Origin: CALBPI01 sp039814545
Lineage (GTDB): Bacteria; Pseudomonadota; Gammaproteobacteria; Steroidobacterales; Woeseiaceae
DNA: 64,000 nucleotides
Assembly: GCA_039814545.1 (NCBI GenBank)
Contig: JBCCBB010000004.1
Coordinates: forward strand, 7,100 to 71,099
Reading direction: 5' to 3'
Numbering within the stretch: position 1 is the stretch's first letter; every line of letters starts with the position of its first letter. The notes below the pieces were generated by a model that had not been told where the DNA came from, made no database searches, and saw nothing but the letters and a program-made list of their open reading frames with translations. A program made the translations under genes and the position numbers. Of the stretch, positions 53,429 through 62,467 are shown piece by piece.

Positions 53429-54724
53429 GTGCAGGGCACAACGATAAAACTGATTGCGGCGCGTGAGATTCTCGACTCTCGGGGCAACCCGACCGTCGAG
53501 GCGGAAATCTGGTTCGGCGACGGCAGCCATGGGCGCGCCGGTGTGCCTTCGGGCGCGTCGACGGGTACGCGCGAAGCCGTTGAGCTTCGCGATGGCGACG
53601 CAAGCCGTTACCTCGGCAAGGGTGTCACGCAAGCCGTCGCCAACGTGAACGGCGAGATCCGCGATGCGCTCATCGGTCGCGACGGCGCCGATCAGGCGGC
53701 CGTTGATGCCGCGCTTATCGAGCTCGATGGTACGGATAACAAGGCACGGCTCGGTGCCAATGCGCTGCTGGCCGTGTCGCTGGCTGTTGCCAAGGCGCAG
53801 GCCGTAAGCCGCAAACTACCGTTGTTTGCCACACTGGGCGACAACGAGAACATGCCTGTGCCGATGATGAACATCATCAACGGCGGTGCGCACGCCGACA
53901 ACAGTGTCGACATCCAGGAGTTCATGGTGCTGCCCGTTGGCGCGCCGAGCTTTAGCGAGGCGCTGCGCTGTGGTGCCGAGATATTCCACGCACTCAAGAA
54001 AGTGCTGGGTGGTCGCGGCCTGTCCACGGCCGTGGGCGACGAGGGCGGTTTCGCGCCCGACCTGCCGTCCAACGAGGCCGCGCTCGAAACGATCATGGAG
54101 GCCATCGGCAAGGCGGGCTACAGCGCCGGCGGTGACGTCCTGTTGGGGCTCGATGTGGCGAGCTCGGAATTCTACAAGGACGGCCAATACGTACTGGAAT
54201 CCGAAGGCCGCAGCTTTGACGCTGACGGATTTTCGGCTTACCTCGCGGGTCTCTGCGACAACTACCCGATCGTGACCGTCGAAGACGGCATGGACGAGTC
54301 GGACTGGGATGGCTGGAAGCTGCTGACGGACCGGATTGGTTCTCGCGTGCAGCTTGTGGGCGACGACCTGTTTGTCACCAACACCAAGATCCTGAAACGT
54401 GGCATTGATTCAGGCGTGGGCAACTCAATCCTCATCAAGCCCAACCAGATCGGGACCATGACCGAGACGCTGGCAGCCATCGACATGGCCATTGACGCTG
54501 GCTACACGGCTGTCGTGTCGCACCGCTCGGGTGAAACGGCAGATGCGACCATCGCCGACATCGCCGTGGGCACGCGCGCCACACAGATTAAGACGGGCTC
54601 ACTGTCTCGTTCCGACCGTATTGCGAAATACAACCAGCTGCTGCGAATCGAAGAACTGCTCGGCGATCGCGCCACCTACGACGGGCGCGCGGCGTTTCCT
54701 GCCAGCGTTGCGGTACGCGACTGA
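53429..54724 (+). CDS. eno: Enolase
   Basis: 431 residues, GTG start 3 bp after kdsA. It interconverts 2-phosphoglycerate and PEP and may sit in the RNA degradosome. Conserved AREILDSRGNPTVE, PSGASTGTREAVELRDGD, GDEGGFAPDL, the Mg-binding EDGMDESDWDGW, the catalytic Lys in LIKPNQIGT, and SHRSGETAD. The order pyrG-kdsA-eno-ftsB is conserved in gammaproteobacteria. Confidence 0.97.
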   Translation: MQGTTIKLIAAREILDSRGNPTVEAEIWFGDGSHGRAGVPSGASTGTREAVELRDGDASRYLGKGVTQAVANVNGEIRDALIGRDGADQAAVDAALIELDGTDNKARLGANALLAVSLAVAKAQAVSRKLPLFATLGDNENMPVPMMNIINGGAHADNSVDIQEFMVLPVGAPSFSEALRCGAEIFHALKKVLGGRGLSTAVGDEGGFAPDLPSNEAALETIMEAIGKAGYSAGGDVLLGLDVASSEFYKDGQYVLESEGRSFDADGFSAYLAGLCDNYPIVTVEDGMDESDWDGWKLLTDRIGSRVQLVGDDLFVTNTKILKRGIDSGVGNSILIKPNQIGTMTETLAAIDMAIDAGYTAVVSHRSGETADATIADIAVGTRATQIKTGSLSRSDRIAKYNQLLRIEELLGDRATYDGRAAFPASVAVRD

Positions 54725-55044
54725 TGCGTGACGTCGTTCAGACCGGCCGCGCGCTCCGCGCCAGCACCGTGTGCCTTGTGGTTGCGGGTGCCTTGTTTGC
54801 CTGGACGATGACCCAGTTGCTGTTGTCGCCCGATGGGCTGCGCAAGACGCGGGAGCTGCGCGCCGCTGTGGCCACGACGCGCGTCGAGATCGCGTCGCTC
54901 GAGCGGCGGCATGCGGCGCTGGCCGCCGAGGTCAACAACCTAAAGCGCGGTCTCGAAGCTGCCGAGGAACGTGCCCGTGCCGATCTCGGCATGATCGGTA
55001 TTAACGAGTCGTTCTACCAAATCATCGTCACGGATTCTGAGTGA
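54724..55044 (+). CDS. ftsB: Cell division protein FtsB
   Basis: 106 residues, bitopic inner-membrane protein. A transmembrane helix at about 13-34 (STVCLVVAGALFAWTMTQLL) is followed by a periplasmic coiled coil (about 45-85: VEIASLERRHAALAAEVNNL). The conserved tail is RARADLGMIGINESFYQII. FtsB with FtsL and FtsQ regulates septal peptidoglycan synthesis. The start overlaps the eno stop by 1 bp, and truD overlaps its end by 4 bp, leaving no room for the ispD-ispF pair usually found here. Confidence 0.93.
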   Translation: MRDVVQTGRALRASTVCLVVAGALFAWTMTQLLLSPDGLRKTRELRAAVATTRVEIASLERRHAALAAEVNNLKRGLEAAEERARADLGMIGINESFYQIIVTDSE

Positions 55045-56078
55045 CCGCCGCCGACGGCGGCTGGCCGCAACCTGCGGCCCATGGCCCGAGCCTGGCCCCT
55101 GCACGACTGCGCGTGCAGCCGGAGCACTTCGCGGTCGAAGAAATGCCGAACTGGACGCCGACCGGCGATGGCGAGCACGACGTCGTCTACGTCGAAAAAC
55201 GCGGCGCCAACACACGTTGGGTGGCCGGCGCGTTGGCCCGCCATGCGGGCTGTCATGCCCGAGATGTCGGCCATGCCGGCCTCAAGGATCGCCATGCTGT
55301 CACGCGACAGTGGTTCAGTGTGCAACGCGGTGGTCGCCGTATTGATTGGGACGCGCTCGACATTGAAGGCGTCCGGGTGCTCGAGGCGCATGCGCATCGC
55401 CGCAAGCTGCGGCCGGGTGCGCTGTTGGGCAATCGCTTTCGCATTGTCGCCAGTCTTGATGACGCCGGGGCCATCGACAGCGGTGTGCTCGAAGCGCGCG
55501 TCGCGGCGGTTACGGCGCAGGGCGTGCCCAACTATTTCGGCCCGCAGCGCTTCGGTCGCGACGGGGGCAACTTGGCACTGGCCGGCCGCCTGGCCGCCGG
55601 CGAGCGCCTCGGTCGCGGGGATCGGGGCTTCGCCGTCTCTGCAGCCCGAGCGGCCCTGTTTAACGCCGTGCTTGCGGCACGTGTAGCTGACGCGAGCTGG
55701 TGCGTTCCGCAAGCGGGGGATGCGCTCATGCTGACCGGTTCGAACAGTTTCTTTCTGGCCGGACCCGACGAGTCTCTCGAGGCGCTTCGGGGCCGCGCCG
55801 CCCGCGGTGATCTGCAACCCACAGGTCCGCTTTGGGGCGATGGTGAGCCGGTCGTCGGCGAGACGGTTGCGGCGCTCGAGTCCCGGCTTGCGGAGGCGCA
55901 CCCGGATTGGGTCGAGGCGACGTATCGTGCGCGAGCTGACGGCGCGCGTCGCGCATTGCGGGTCTTTGCGTCGGAATTTGAAGTGTCGCCCGTGGACGCG
56001 GGTTATGCGCTTGCCTTCACGCTGCCGGCCGGAAGCTTCGCCACGACCGTCATCAATGAGTTCTTCTCGATCGACTAA
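55041..56078 (+). CDS. truD: tRNA pseudouridine(13) synthase TruD
   Basis: 345 residues, GTG start. It makes pseudouridine at position 13 of tRNA-Glu. The catalytic Asp is in HAGLKDRHAVTRQWFSV, preceded by HDVVYVEKRGANTRWVA. The later motifs NYFGPQRFGRDGGNL and TGPLWGDGEPVV belong to TruD rather than other pseudouridine synthases. It follows ftsB with a 4 bp overlap instead of the ispD-ispF genes that normally intervene. Convergent with the Smr gene (4 bp overlap). Confidence 0.96.
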   Translation: MTAADGGWPQPAAHGPSLAPARLRVQPEHFAVEEMPNWTPTGDGEHDVVYVEKRGANTRWVAGALARHAGCHARDVGHAGLKDRHAVTRQWFSVQRGGRRIDWDALDIEGVRVLEAHAHRRKLRPGALLGNRFRIVASLDDAGAIDSGVLEARVAAVTAQGVPNYFGPQRFGRDGGNLALAGRLAAGERLGRGDRGFAVSAARAALFNAVLAARVADASWCVPQAGDALMLTGSNSFFLAGPDESLEALRGRAARGDLQPTGPLWGDGEPVVGETVAALESRLAEAHPDWVEATYRARADGARRALRVFASEFEVSPVDAGYALAFTLPAGSFATTVINEFFSID

Positions 56079-56602
56079 TAACGCAGGAGCACGTATACAG
56101 CGCCGCTGCCGCCGTCGACCTGGCGCGCGGAGACGAAGGCGGATACAGCGTCCAGTCGTCGCAGCCAGCCGTCGACGCTGCCCTTGAGCCGCGGCCCGCG
56201 GTGGCCTGACCCGAGCCCCTTGCCGTGGATGATGCGCACGCAACGCCAACCGTAGTGTTCGCAGTCCGCCAGGAATTCGCGCAAGACCTCCTTGGCCTCG
56301 CGCACGGTGTAGCCGTGGAGATCGAGCTCGGCCTCAACGCGGTAGCCGCCGCGGGCCAGCTTGCGCAGTGTGCGCTCACCCACTTCCGGGCGGCGGAAAC
56401 GCAGCGCGTCACCGTTGCGCCACTCCATTTGCTCAATATCGGCTTGCAGGCTTTCTTCGAGCACCTGCCGTTCGTCCTCGCGCCGCATGCGGGCGCGCGG
56501 TTTGGGTTTGCGGCGGGGTGTTTCGACGCGATCGTGGTCCAGGGGGCGCGCGCCGGAAACCGCGTCGCGGAACAGCGAGTTGTCGTCGTCGTGTTCAGCC
56601 AT
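56075..56602 (-). CDS. Smr domain protein (SmrA type)
   Basis: 175 residues from the ATG at 56602 (MAEHDDDNSLFRDAV), the usual start of the family; in-frame ATGs at 56626 and 56632 cannot be excluded and no Shine-Dalgarno is clear. A basic segment (RRKPKPRARMRRED) precedes the C-terminal Smr domain (about 90-175) with AELDLHGYTVREAKEVLREF and IIHGKGLGSGHRGPRLKGSV. Smr domains act as endonucleases, and SmrB rescues collided ribosomes in E. coli, so a nucleic-acid nuclease role is likely. It stands alone on the minus strand. Confidence 0.88.
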   Translation of the reverse strand: MAEHDDDNSLFRDAVSGARPLDHDRVETPRRKPKPRARMRREDERQVLEESLQADIEQMEWRNGDALRFRRPEVGERTLRKLARGGYRVEAELDLHGYTVREAKEVLREFLADCEHYGWRCVRIIHGKGLGSGHRGPRLKGSVDGWLRRLDAVSAFVSARQVDGGSGAVYVLLRY

Positions 56603-56723
56603 GGGAGGGGTCACCGGATAAGCCATGAGCATAACCGCGCAGCCCGAACGCCGAAAGCGGCGCTTAAGCTCGTGTCCGGGATTGCGTATCATCACGGTTT
56701 GGCATGTGCGGGTTCTCGCCCAG

Positions 56724-57473
56724 TTGAAGATCCTTCTCAGTAACGACGACGGCTACCGTGCTCGGGGCCTCGCGGTGCTTCATGAGCGTTTCCAGCAGCT
56801 CGGTGCGGTCGAGGTGGTGGCGCCCGACCGCAACCAGAGTGGTGCCTCGAGTTCGCTGACCCTGCACGCGCCCCTGCGCGTCACTGAGGCCGCAACCGAC
56901 GTCTATAGCGTCAATGGCACGCCCTCGGATTGCGTTCACCTGGCGCTGGCGGGGTTTCTCGACAGCGACCCCGACATGGTGGTCTCCGGTATCAACCACG
57001 GCGCCAACCTCGGTGACGATGTCATCTACTCCGGCACTGTGGCGGCGGCCATCGAAGGGCGTCATTGCGGGTTGCCTGCCATCGCCGTGTCGCTGGTTGG
57101 CGATTCGCACACCCATTTCGAGACGGCTGCGGCCGTGACGGGCACGGTCATCGAACGCATGACCCGTGAGCCGTTGCCCGCGGACCTCATTCTGAACATT
57201 AACGTGCCCGATGTGCCGCTCGAGTCGCTGCAGGGGATTCGTGCCACACGCCTGGGTTTCCGCCACCGCGCGGAGCCGCTGATCCGGCAACGTGACCCAC
57301 GCGGTCGTGAGATTTACTGGATCGGTCCTGCGGGGCCCGGCGAGGATGCGGGGCCCGGCACCGATTTCCATGCGGTTGAGCACGGTTTCGCCTCAGTGAC
57401 ACCGCTTCAGATCGACCTCACGCGGCACCAGCAGCTCGAGCAATTGCGTGGCTGGCTCGGAGCGCTGTCGTGA
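56724..57473 (+). CDS. surE: 5'/3'-nucleotidase SurE
   Basis: 249 residues from a TTG start that yields the canonical MKILLSNDDGYRARG. Starts further upstream (GTG 56706, ATG 56625) would add non-family residues and overlap the divergent Smr leader. Active-site motifs: NDDG, APDRNQSGASSSLTL, VNGTPSDCVHLAL and VSGINHGANLGDDVIYSGTV. A divalent-metal phosphatase acting on nucleoside monophosphates in stationary phase and stress. It overlaps pcm by 4 bp. Confidence 0.93.
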   Translation: MKILLSNDDGYRARGLAVLHERFQQLGAVEVVAPDRNQSGASSSLTLHAPLRVTEAATDVYSVNGTPSDCVHLALAGFLDSDPDMVVSGINHGANLGDDVIYSGTVAAAIEGRHCGLPAIAVSLVGDSHTHFETAAAVTGTVIERMTREPLPADLILNINVPDVPLESLQGIRATRLGFRHRAEPLIRQRDPRGREIYWIGPAGPGEDAGPGTDFHAVEHGFASVTPLQIDLTRHQQLEQLRGWLGALS

Positions 57474-58123
57474 GTTCTCGGGAAGGCATCGGCATGACGT
57501 CGATGCGCACACGCGAGCGACTGGTGCGGCGGCTGCAGGAGCAGGGCATTCGTGCGCCGGCTGTGTTGGGTCGCATCCGCGACGTGCCGCGCCACCTGTT
57601 CATGGACGAGGCGCTTGCAAGCCGCGCCTACGAAGATACGGCGCTGCCCATCGGACTCGGACAAACGATCAGCCAGCCTTACGTCGTGGCGCGCATGACA
57701 GAGGCGCTCATCGAATCGGGAGCGCCCGACAATGTGCTCGAAGTGGGGACGGGGTGTGGCTACCAAACTGCTGTGCTCGCGCCGCTCGTGGGCAAGGTAT
57801 TTTCGGTGGAATATCTGAAGCCCCTGTTGCGCAAGGCGCGCCAGAACGTGGCCGCACTGAATCTGTACAACGTGCGTTACCGACAAGGCGATGGCTGGAA
57901 GGGTTGGTCCAAGTACGCGCCCTATGATGGGATCATTGTGGCCGCCGCGCCGGAACTCATTCCGACGGCGTTACTCGAACAGCTGACAGATGGCGGGCGC
58001 ATGGTGTTGCCCGTGGGACCGCCGCGTAACCAGCGCCTGTTGCGCATCACGCGGATGGACAATGATTATCGACAGGAGGACCTCGGCGGCGTGAGCTTCG
58101 TCCCGCTGGTCCGTTCAACCTGA
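57470..58123 (+). CDS. pcm: Protein-L-isoaspartate O-methyltransferase
   Basis: 217 residues, GTG start. It methylates isoaspartyl residues in damaged proteins to start their repair. Conserved ALPIGLGQTISQPYVVARMT forms the substrate site, followed by the SAM-binding LEVGTGCGYQTAVLAPL and the GDGWKGW segment. It overlaps surE, as in E. coli. The first 8 residues before MTSMRTRERLV may not be translated if the ATG at 57494 is used. Confidence 0.95.
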   Translation: MSSREGIGMTSMRTRERLVRRLQEQGIRAPAVLGRIRDVPRHLFMDEALASRAYEDTALPIGLGQTISQPYVVARMTEALIESGAPDNVLEVGTGCGYQTAVLAPLVGKVFSVEYLKPLLRKARQNVAALNLYNVRYRQGDGWKGWSKYAPYDGIIVAAAPELIPTALLEQLTDGGRMVLPVGPPRNQRLLRITRMDNDYRQEDLGGVSFVPLVRST

Positions 58124-58133
58124 GGCAGGCACC

Positions 58134-58715
58134 GTGAAACTGTTCACGCCACTCTACGATTGGGTGCTCGAACGCGCGCGCCACAGGCACGCCGTGTACT
58201 GGCTGGCTGCGCTCAGCTTCGCCGAGTCGTCGTTTTTCCCAATTCCCCCGGATGTCATGCTTGCCCCCATGGCGTTGGCCGAACGCGCGCGTGCATTCTT
58301 CTACGCGGCCGTGACCACGGTGACGTCTGTGCTCGGCGGCATCCTCGGATTCGCGATCGGCTGGTTCTTGCTGGCCTCCATCGAGCCCTGGTTGCTTGAG
58401 AGCCATTACGCAGAGGCCTACCTGACGGCACAGCGCTGGTTCACGGACTACGGCATCTGGATCGTTTTCGTCGCGGGCTTCTCGCCCATCCCCTACAAAG
58501 TCTTCACGATTGGTGCGGGTGCTGCGGCCATGAACTTCCCCGCGTTCGTCGTGGCATCACTCATAGGCCGCGGCGCGCGCTTTTTCCTGGTCGCGGGGCT
58601 GATGTACGCGGGCGGTCCTGAGGCGGCCAATCACCTGCGTCGCTACGTCGATCTCATCGGCTGGATTGTCGTGGCGGCGGTCGTCGCCCTGCTGGCATGG
58701 ATCGCCGTCACCTGA
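58134..58715 (+). CDS. YqaA family inner-membrane protein (DedA/VTT superfamily)
   Basis: 193 residues, GTG start after GAGGCAGG. Several transmembrane helices; the DedA-like signature regions are ALSFAESSFFPIPPDVMLAP and AGFSPIPYKVFTIGAGAAAM. YqaA proteins are related to DedA proteins, which are implicated in lipid carrier or phospholipid flipping; the exact substrate is unknown. It lies 10 bp after pcm and overlaps nlpD by 19 bp. The set surE-pcm-yqaA-nlpD is a recurring arrangement. Confidence 0.88.
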   Translation: MKLFTPLYDWVLERARHRHAVYWLAALSFAESSFFPIPPDVMLAPMALAERARAFFYAAVTTVTSVLGGILGFAIGWFLLASIEPWLLESHYAEAYLTAQRWFTDYGIWIVFVAGFSPIPYKVFTIGAGAAAMNFPAFVVASLIGRGARFFLVAGLMYAGGPEAANHLRRYVDLIGWIVVAAVVALLAWIAVT

Positions 58716-59386
58716 TCACGGGCCTCGCGGGCGTTGTGCTCGCGGGTTGTGGCGGCCAGGCGTTCAATTGGGAGGCGCCACCGCAGACGGAGCGCGTGCC
58801 CGCAAAAGGCACCTACACGGTGCGGTCCGGGGACACGCTCTACAGCATCGCGTTTCGCTACGGGCTCGACCACCGACAACTGGCGCGCTGGAACGGGCTC
58901 AACAACGCGACGCTCATCTACCCCGGGCAGCGCTTGCGACTCACGCAGCCGCCCGCGGCCGCCAATCAGCCGCGGCCGAAGCCGCCTGCCCGTCAGCCCG
59001 CGCCAACGTCGAATCTCGACTGGACCTGGCCCACGGCCGGACGCATCGTCGCGCAGTTCGACATGGACTCGCAGGTGCCGCGCACGGGCATCCTCATCGG
59101 CGGGCAACGCGGGCAGCCCGTGCGCGCCGCCGCGCCCGGGCAGGTCGTCTACTCCGGCAGCGGCCTCAAAGGCTACGGCAAGCTCGTCATCGTCCAGCAC
59201 GACACGGTCTTTTTAAGTGCGTACGGGCACAACGCCGCATTGCTTGTGGCGGAGGGAGAGCGCGTCAACGCCGGTCAGCGCATCGCGACCATGGGGGAAA
59301 CGGGCGCGCAACGCCCGCGGCTTCACTTTGAGATTCGTCGCAACGGCCAGCCCGTAGACCCGATGCCGTTGCTGGGGCCGCGCTAG
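58697..59386 (+). CDS. nlpD: NlpD-like lipoprotein, LysM + degenerate M23 domain
   Basis: 229 residues. A short lipoprotein signal ends with lipobox LAGC (Cys18), placing it probably in the outer membrane. LysM domain at about 40-84 (YTVRSGDTLYSIAFRYG), Pro-rich linker, then an M23/LytM domain at about 110-225. The first metal-binding His and Asp of active M23 enzymes are missing (RTGILIGG), while the late His in RLHFEIRRNG remains. This loss is typical of NlpD, which activates amidase AmiC for daughter-cell separation rather than cutting peptidoglycan. No rpoS follows it, unlike in E. coli. Confidence 0.93.
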   Translation: MDRRHLITGLAGVVLAGCGGQAFNWEAPPQTERVPAKGTYTVRSGDTLYSIAFRYGLDHRQLARWNGLNNATLIYPGQRLRLTQPPAAANQPRPKPPARQPAPTSNLDWTWPTAGRIVAQFDMDSQVPRTGILIGGQRGQPVRAAAPGQVVYSGSGLKGYGKLVIVQHDTVFLSAYGHNAALLVAEGERVNAGQRIATMGETGAQRPRLHFEIRRNGQPVDPMPLLGPR

Positions 59387-59758
59387 TTAGCCACCCCGCA
59401 CGAGGGCGAGCACGACGCGACGGCCTTCGGCCAGCATGACGTTGAAAGTGCGGACTGCCGCGCCGTCATTCATGACCTCGATACCGATGCCGGCCCGCAT
59501 CACGGCGCGCATTGCGGCTGCGTCGGGGAACTGCACACGCTCGCCAGCGGCCAGCAGGATGGTCTCGGGTTCAAGCGCGACGAGCCGCGACAAGAGTGCC
59601 TCGTCGAGTGCGCTTACGTCGGCGCAGCGCCAGTCGGTCAGGATGCTGTCGCTCGTGACGGCCAGGCTGCCGCGGTAATCACTGCCGGCAATGCGAATGC
59701 TGTCGGGCGCGTAACGCGTGATGGCGTGACGCGGTGTGTCGTCGCGCGAAAACTGCAT
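59387..59758 (-). CDS. Mth938-like domain protein
   Basis: 123 residues from an ATG at 59758 (MQFSRDD). The single domain matches the Mth938/NDUFAF3 family (DUF498): ITRYAPDSIRIAGSDYRG, then LEPETILLAAGERVQFPD and GIEVMNDGAAVRTFNVMLAE. The eukaryotic homologue NDUFAF3 helps assemble complex I; the bacterial role is unknown. It ends directly against nlpD (convergent) and is divergent from the rpfE-like gene across 81 bp. Confidence 0.85.
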   Translation of the reverse strand: MQFSRDDTPRHAITRYAPDSIRIAGSDYRGSLAVTSDSILTDWRCADVSALDEALLSRLVALEPETILLAAGERVQFPDAAAMRAVMRAGIGIEVMNDGAAVRTFNVMLAEGRRVVLALVRGG

Positions 59759-59839
59759 GGTGTCCTCGGTATTCTGTGCGGCGCGCGCGATGCGGTGTGC
59801 ACCGTTACAATGCGCTGCCGTGATGCGTTCAATTATGCC

Positions 59840-60709
59840 ATGAAGCTGCCTGCGAGCCTGCCGCGCCAAGCGGTCGCCGTCATCGCGCCCGCGTTGCGTG
59901 CGGCTGACCTCGGCGACCTGGCCCGGGACGGTTGGCGCGCAGTGGGAAACCCGCGTGCCCTGCATGACCTGGGTGGGGCGCGCGCCCGTTACTCAGCGGT
60001 GCGTGCGCTGGCAGATGGCATCGAGCGCCCGTGGGTGTGTGCGATCGACCCTGTGCGCCTTACGGCCGACATGCGCGACGTGCGGCTCAGCGCCTGGCCT
60101 CTCGATGATCTCGACGCCGATACGGCGTCGTCGCTGCACGCCCTGGTTGCCAAGCTGCTGGCGGATGACAGCGACCCGCGGCTGCGCCGGCTCGAGTTGG
60201 TCATGGCAGCGCCTGCGCGCTGGTATCTCGTTGGCGAAAGCGCTGATGCGCTTGCATTTGACGTCGCCCCGGCGGACAGCCTGCTCGGACACGCGCTGCG
60301 CGCCCACAAGCCAAGCGGTGACGACGGGCGGCTCGTGCAGCGGCTGACCACAGAGCTGCAAATGCTCTGTCACGCGCAGGGTTCCGCCGTGTCAGGGTTC
60401 TGGTTGTCGACGCCAGGCGGTTTGCCTGCGTTGACGCCGCAATCGCTGCCGGCGCTGGCCAGTGACGATCCGTTCTGGCGCGGGTGTTGGTCGTTAATCG
60501 CGCCGGGGGCAGCGGTGACGAATATGCCAACCGATGAAGGGGTGCCCATCGGGCAGGTGGTGGCACCCGATCCTGCTGACGCAACCCGGACGGTTCACAG
60601 CGCGCTGATCGACGACACGCTGCGCCGCCTTACCGTTGTGACCGGTGACGCGACGGTCACACTGGCGCGGGGTGGCTGGCGTCGCTTGTTCTGGGGGCGC
60701 GGCGCATGA
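59840..60709 (+). CDS. RpfE-type protein encoded upstream of recJ
   Basis: 289 residues from ATG 59840 (MKLPASLPRQ). No signal peptide or membrane helix. The region around 175-245 (LVQRLTTELQMLCHAQG, then SGFWLSTPGGLPALTP and DDPFWRGCWSLI) fits the RpfE-type family found just upstream of recJ in Xanthomonas and other gammaproteobacteria. Its molecular function is not established; some members are loosely annotated as phosphoglycerate mutase-like. It overlaps recJ by 4 bp. A -10-like TACAAT lies at 59806-59811. Family assignment rests on motifs and gene order. Confidence 0.65.
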   Translation: MKLPASLPRQAVAVIAPALRAADLGDLARDGWRAVGNPRALHDLGGARARYSAVRALADGIERPWVCAIDPVRLTADMRDVRLSAWPLDDLDADTASSLHALVAKLLADDSDPRLRRLELVMAAPARWYLVGESADALAFDVAPADSLLGHALRAHKPSGDDGRLVQRLTTELQMLCHAQGSAVSGFWLSTPGGLPALTPQSLPALASDDPFWRGCWSLIAPGAAVTNMPTDEGVPIGQVVAPDPADATRTVHSALIDDTLRRLTVVTGDATVTLARGGWRRLFWGRGA

Positions 60710-62445
60710 GCGGGCGTACCGAGCCATTGCCACTGGCCGTGCGACCTGTCGCCGAGCATACGCTTGACGGCGTTGACCCGGTCATTGCGCGCGTGCTCGC
60801 GGCGCGCGGCATGACGCAGCCCAAGGACATTGAACTCAGTCTCACCCGTCTGGCGCCCGTAGGGACACTGGGTCGTGTCGAGGCGGCTGCTGACCTGCTG
60901 CTTGCGCATCGCGACGGTCGCATCATCGTGGTTGGCGATTTCGACGCCGACGGTGCAACGAGCACGGCGCTTGTGTTGCGCTGCCTGCGCGCGTTTGGTT
61001 TTGCCAACACGGATTTCCTCGTGCCCAATCGCTTCGACTACGGTTACGGGCTGAGCCCCGAGATCGTCGATGTCGCGGCGCAGTCGGCGCCCGATCTCAT
61101 CGTGACGGTGGATAACGGTATTTCGAGCGTCGCCGGCGTCGCACGCGCCCGCGAGCTCGGCATTCGTGTTTTGGTCACTGACCACCATCTGCCGCCCGAG
61201 GTGCTGCCCGCGGCCGATGTCATCGTCAATCCTAATGCGCGGGACGATCCATACCCGAGCAAAGTCTTGGCCGGTGTTGGCGTGGCGTTTTGCGTCATGG
61301 TGGCGCTCGCCCGCCGCGTGGCCGGCGACAATCCCGAGCTCGCGCGCCTGCCTGCCCGCTACCTTGATCTTGTCGCGCTGGGCACTGTGGCCGACGTCGT
61401 GCCGCTGGACCACAACAATCGAGTTCTTGTGCATGCCGGGCTGCAGCGCATTCGGTCGGGTGCGTCGGTGCCGGGTATCCGTGCGCTTATCGATGTCGCG
61501 GGCCGTCGCCACGGCGATTGCGTCGCAAACGATCTCGGGTTCGCGGTGGGGCCGCGACTTAACGCGGCAGGTCGGCTCGAGGACATGGCGATCGGTATTC
61601 GTTGCCTTCTGACTGATGATCCCGACGAAGCCGCGAGACTGGCGTTGGAACTCGACACTATTAATCGGGCGCGGCGCGAGGTCGAGGCGGACATGCAGGA
61701 CTCGGCGCTCGAGGCGGTCGCCGCCATCGAGGATGACGCAGGTCTGCCCGCCTGCGTCTGCCTGCACCGCGCTGACTGGCACCAGGGTATCGTCGGTCTT
61801 GTCGCGTCGCGGGTGCGTGAGCGTGTTCACCGCCCCGTGTTTGCCTTTGCGGACGAGGGCAACGGCCGGCTCAAGGGTTCGGGGCGTTCGATCCCCGGCG
61901 TGCACCTGCGCGATGTACTGGCGGCCGTTGACAGTCAGGCGCCCGGCCTCATCGACAAGTTTGGTGGCCACGCCATGGCCGCGGGCCTGAGTCTGTCGGC
62001 GAACGCATTGCCTGACTTCGAAGCGCGAATTAGCGCGGCGGTCGCGGCTGTGCACCCGGATGTCGGTCGTGCACCGAACCGGCTTACGGACGGTGTGCTG
62101 AAGACCGATCAGCTCACGCTCGCGCTCGCCGAACAGCTCCGCACCGTCACGCCCTGGGGGCAGGGTTGTCCTGAGCCCGTGTTCCAGGGTTGCTTTGCTG
62201 TCGCGTCGAGCCGCGTCGTGGGCGAACGCCACCTCAAGCTGACGCTTGCCGGGGGTATTGAAGCGATCGCGTTTAACCAGGCTGTTGACCCATTGCCCAC
62301 CACGGGCGAGTGGCTCGAGCTGGCCTACCGGCTCGACGTCAATACGTGGCGTGACCGTCGCAAGTTGCAGCTGGTTGTCGAGCAGTGGCAACGTGAGACG
62401 AGGCCCGCCGACGGCGCCCCGCGTGGTACGCTACGCCGCTTTTGA
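60706..62445 (+). CDS. recJ: Single-stranded-DNA-specific exonuclease RecJ
   Basis: 579 residues. A 5'-3' ssDNA exonuclease acting in the RecF recombination pathway and in mismatch and base-excision repair. DHH superfamily motifs: VVGDFDADGATSTAL (motif I), the Asp in IVTVDNGISS, and VTDHHLPPE (DHH), then FAVGPRLNAAGRLEDM. The DHHA1 domain has KFGGHAMAAGLSLS, and the C-terminal OB domain closes the protein. It lies 4 bp into the rpfE-like gene and 22 bp before prfB. Confidence 0.96.
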   Translation: MSGRTEPLPLAVRPVAEHTLDGVDPVIARVLAARGMTQPKDIELSLTRLAPVGTLGRVEAAADLLLAHRDGRIIVVGDFDADGATSTALVLRCLRAFGFANTDFLVPNRFDYGYGLSPEIVDVAAQSAPDLIVTVDNGISSVAGVARARELGIRVLVTDHHLPPEVLPAADVIVNPNARDDPYPSKVLAGVGVAFCVMVALARRVAGDNPELARLPARYLDLVALGTVADVVPLDHNNRVLVHAGLQRIRSGASVPGIRALIDVAGRRHGDCVANDLGFAVGPRLNAAGRLEDMAIGIRCLLTDDPDEAARLALELDTINRARREVEADMQDSALEAVAAIEDDAGLPACVCLHRADWHQGIVGLVASRVRERVHRPVFAFADEGNGRLKGSGRSIPGVHLRDVLAAVDSQAPGLIDKFGGHAMAAGLSLSANALPDFEARISAAVAAVHPDVGRAPNRLTDGVLKTDQLTLALAEQLRTVTPWGQGCPEPVFQGCFAVASSRVVGERHLKLTLAGGIEAIAFNQAVDPLPTTGEWLELAYRLDVNTWRDRRKLQLVVEQWQRETRPADGAPRGTLRRF

Positions 62446-62467
62446 ATCTGCCGAGGCTCCCCCGGAC

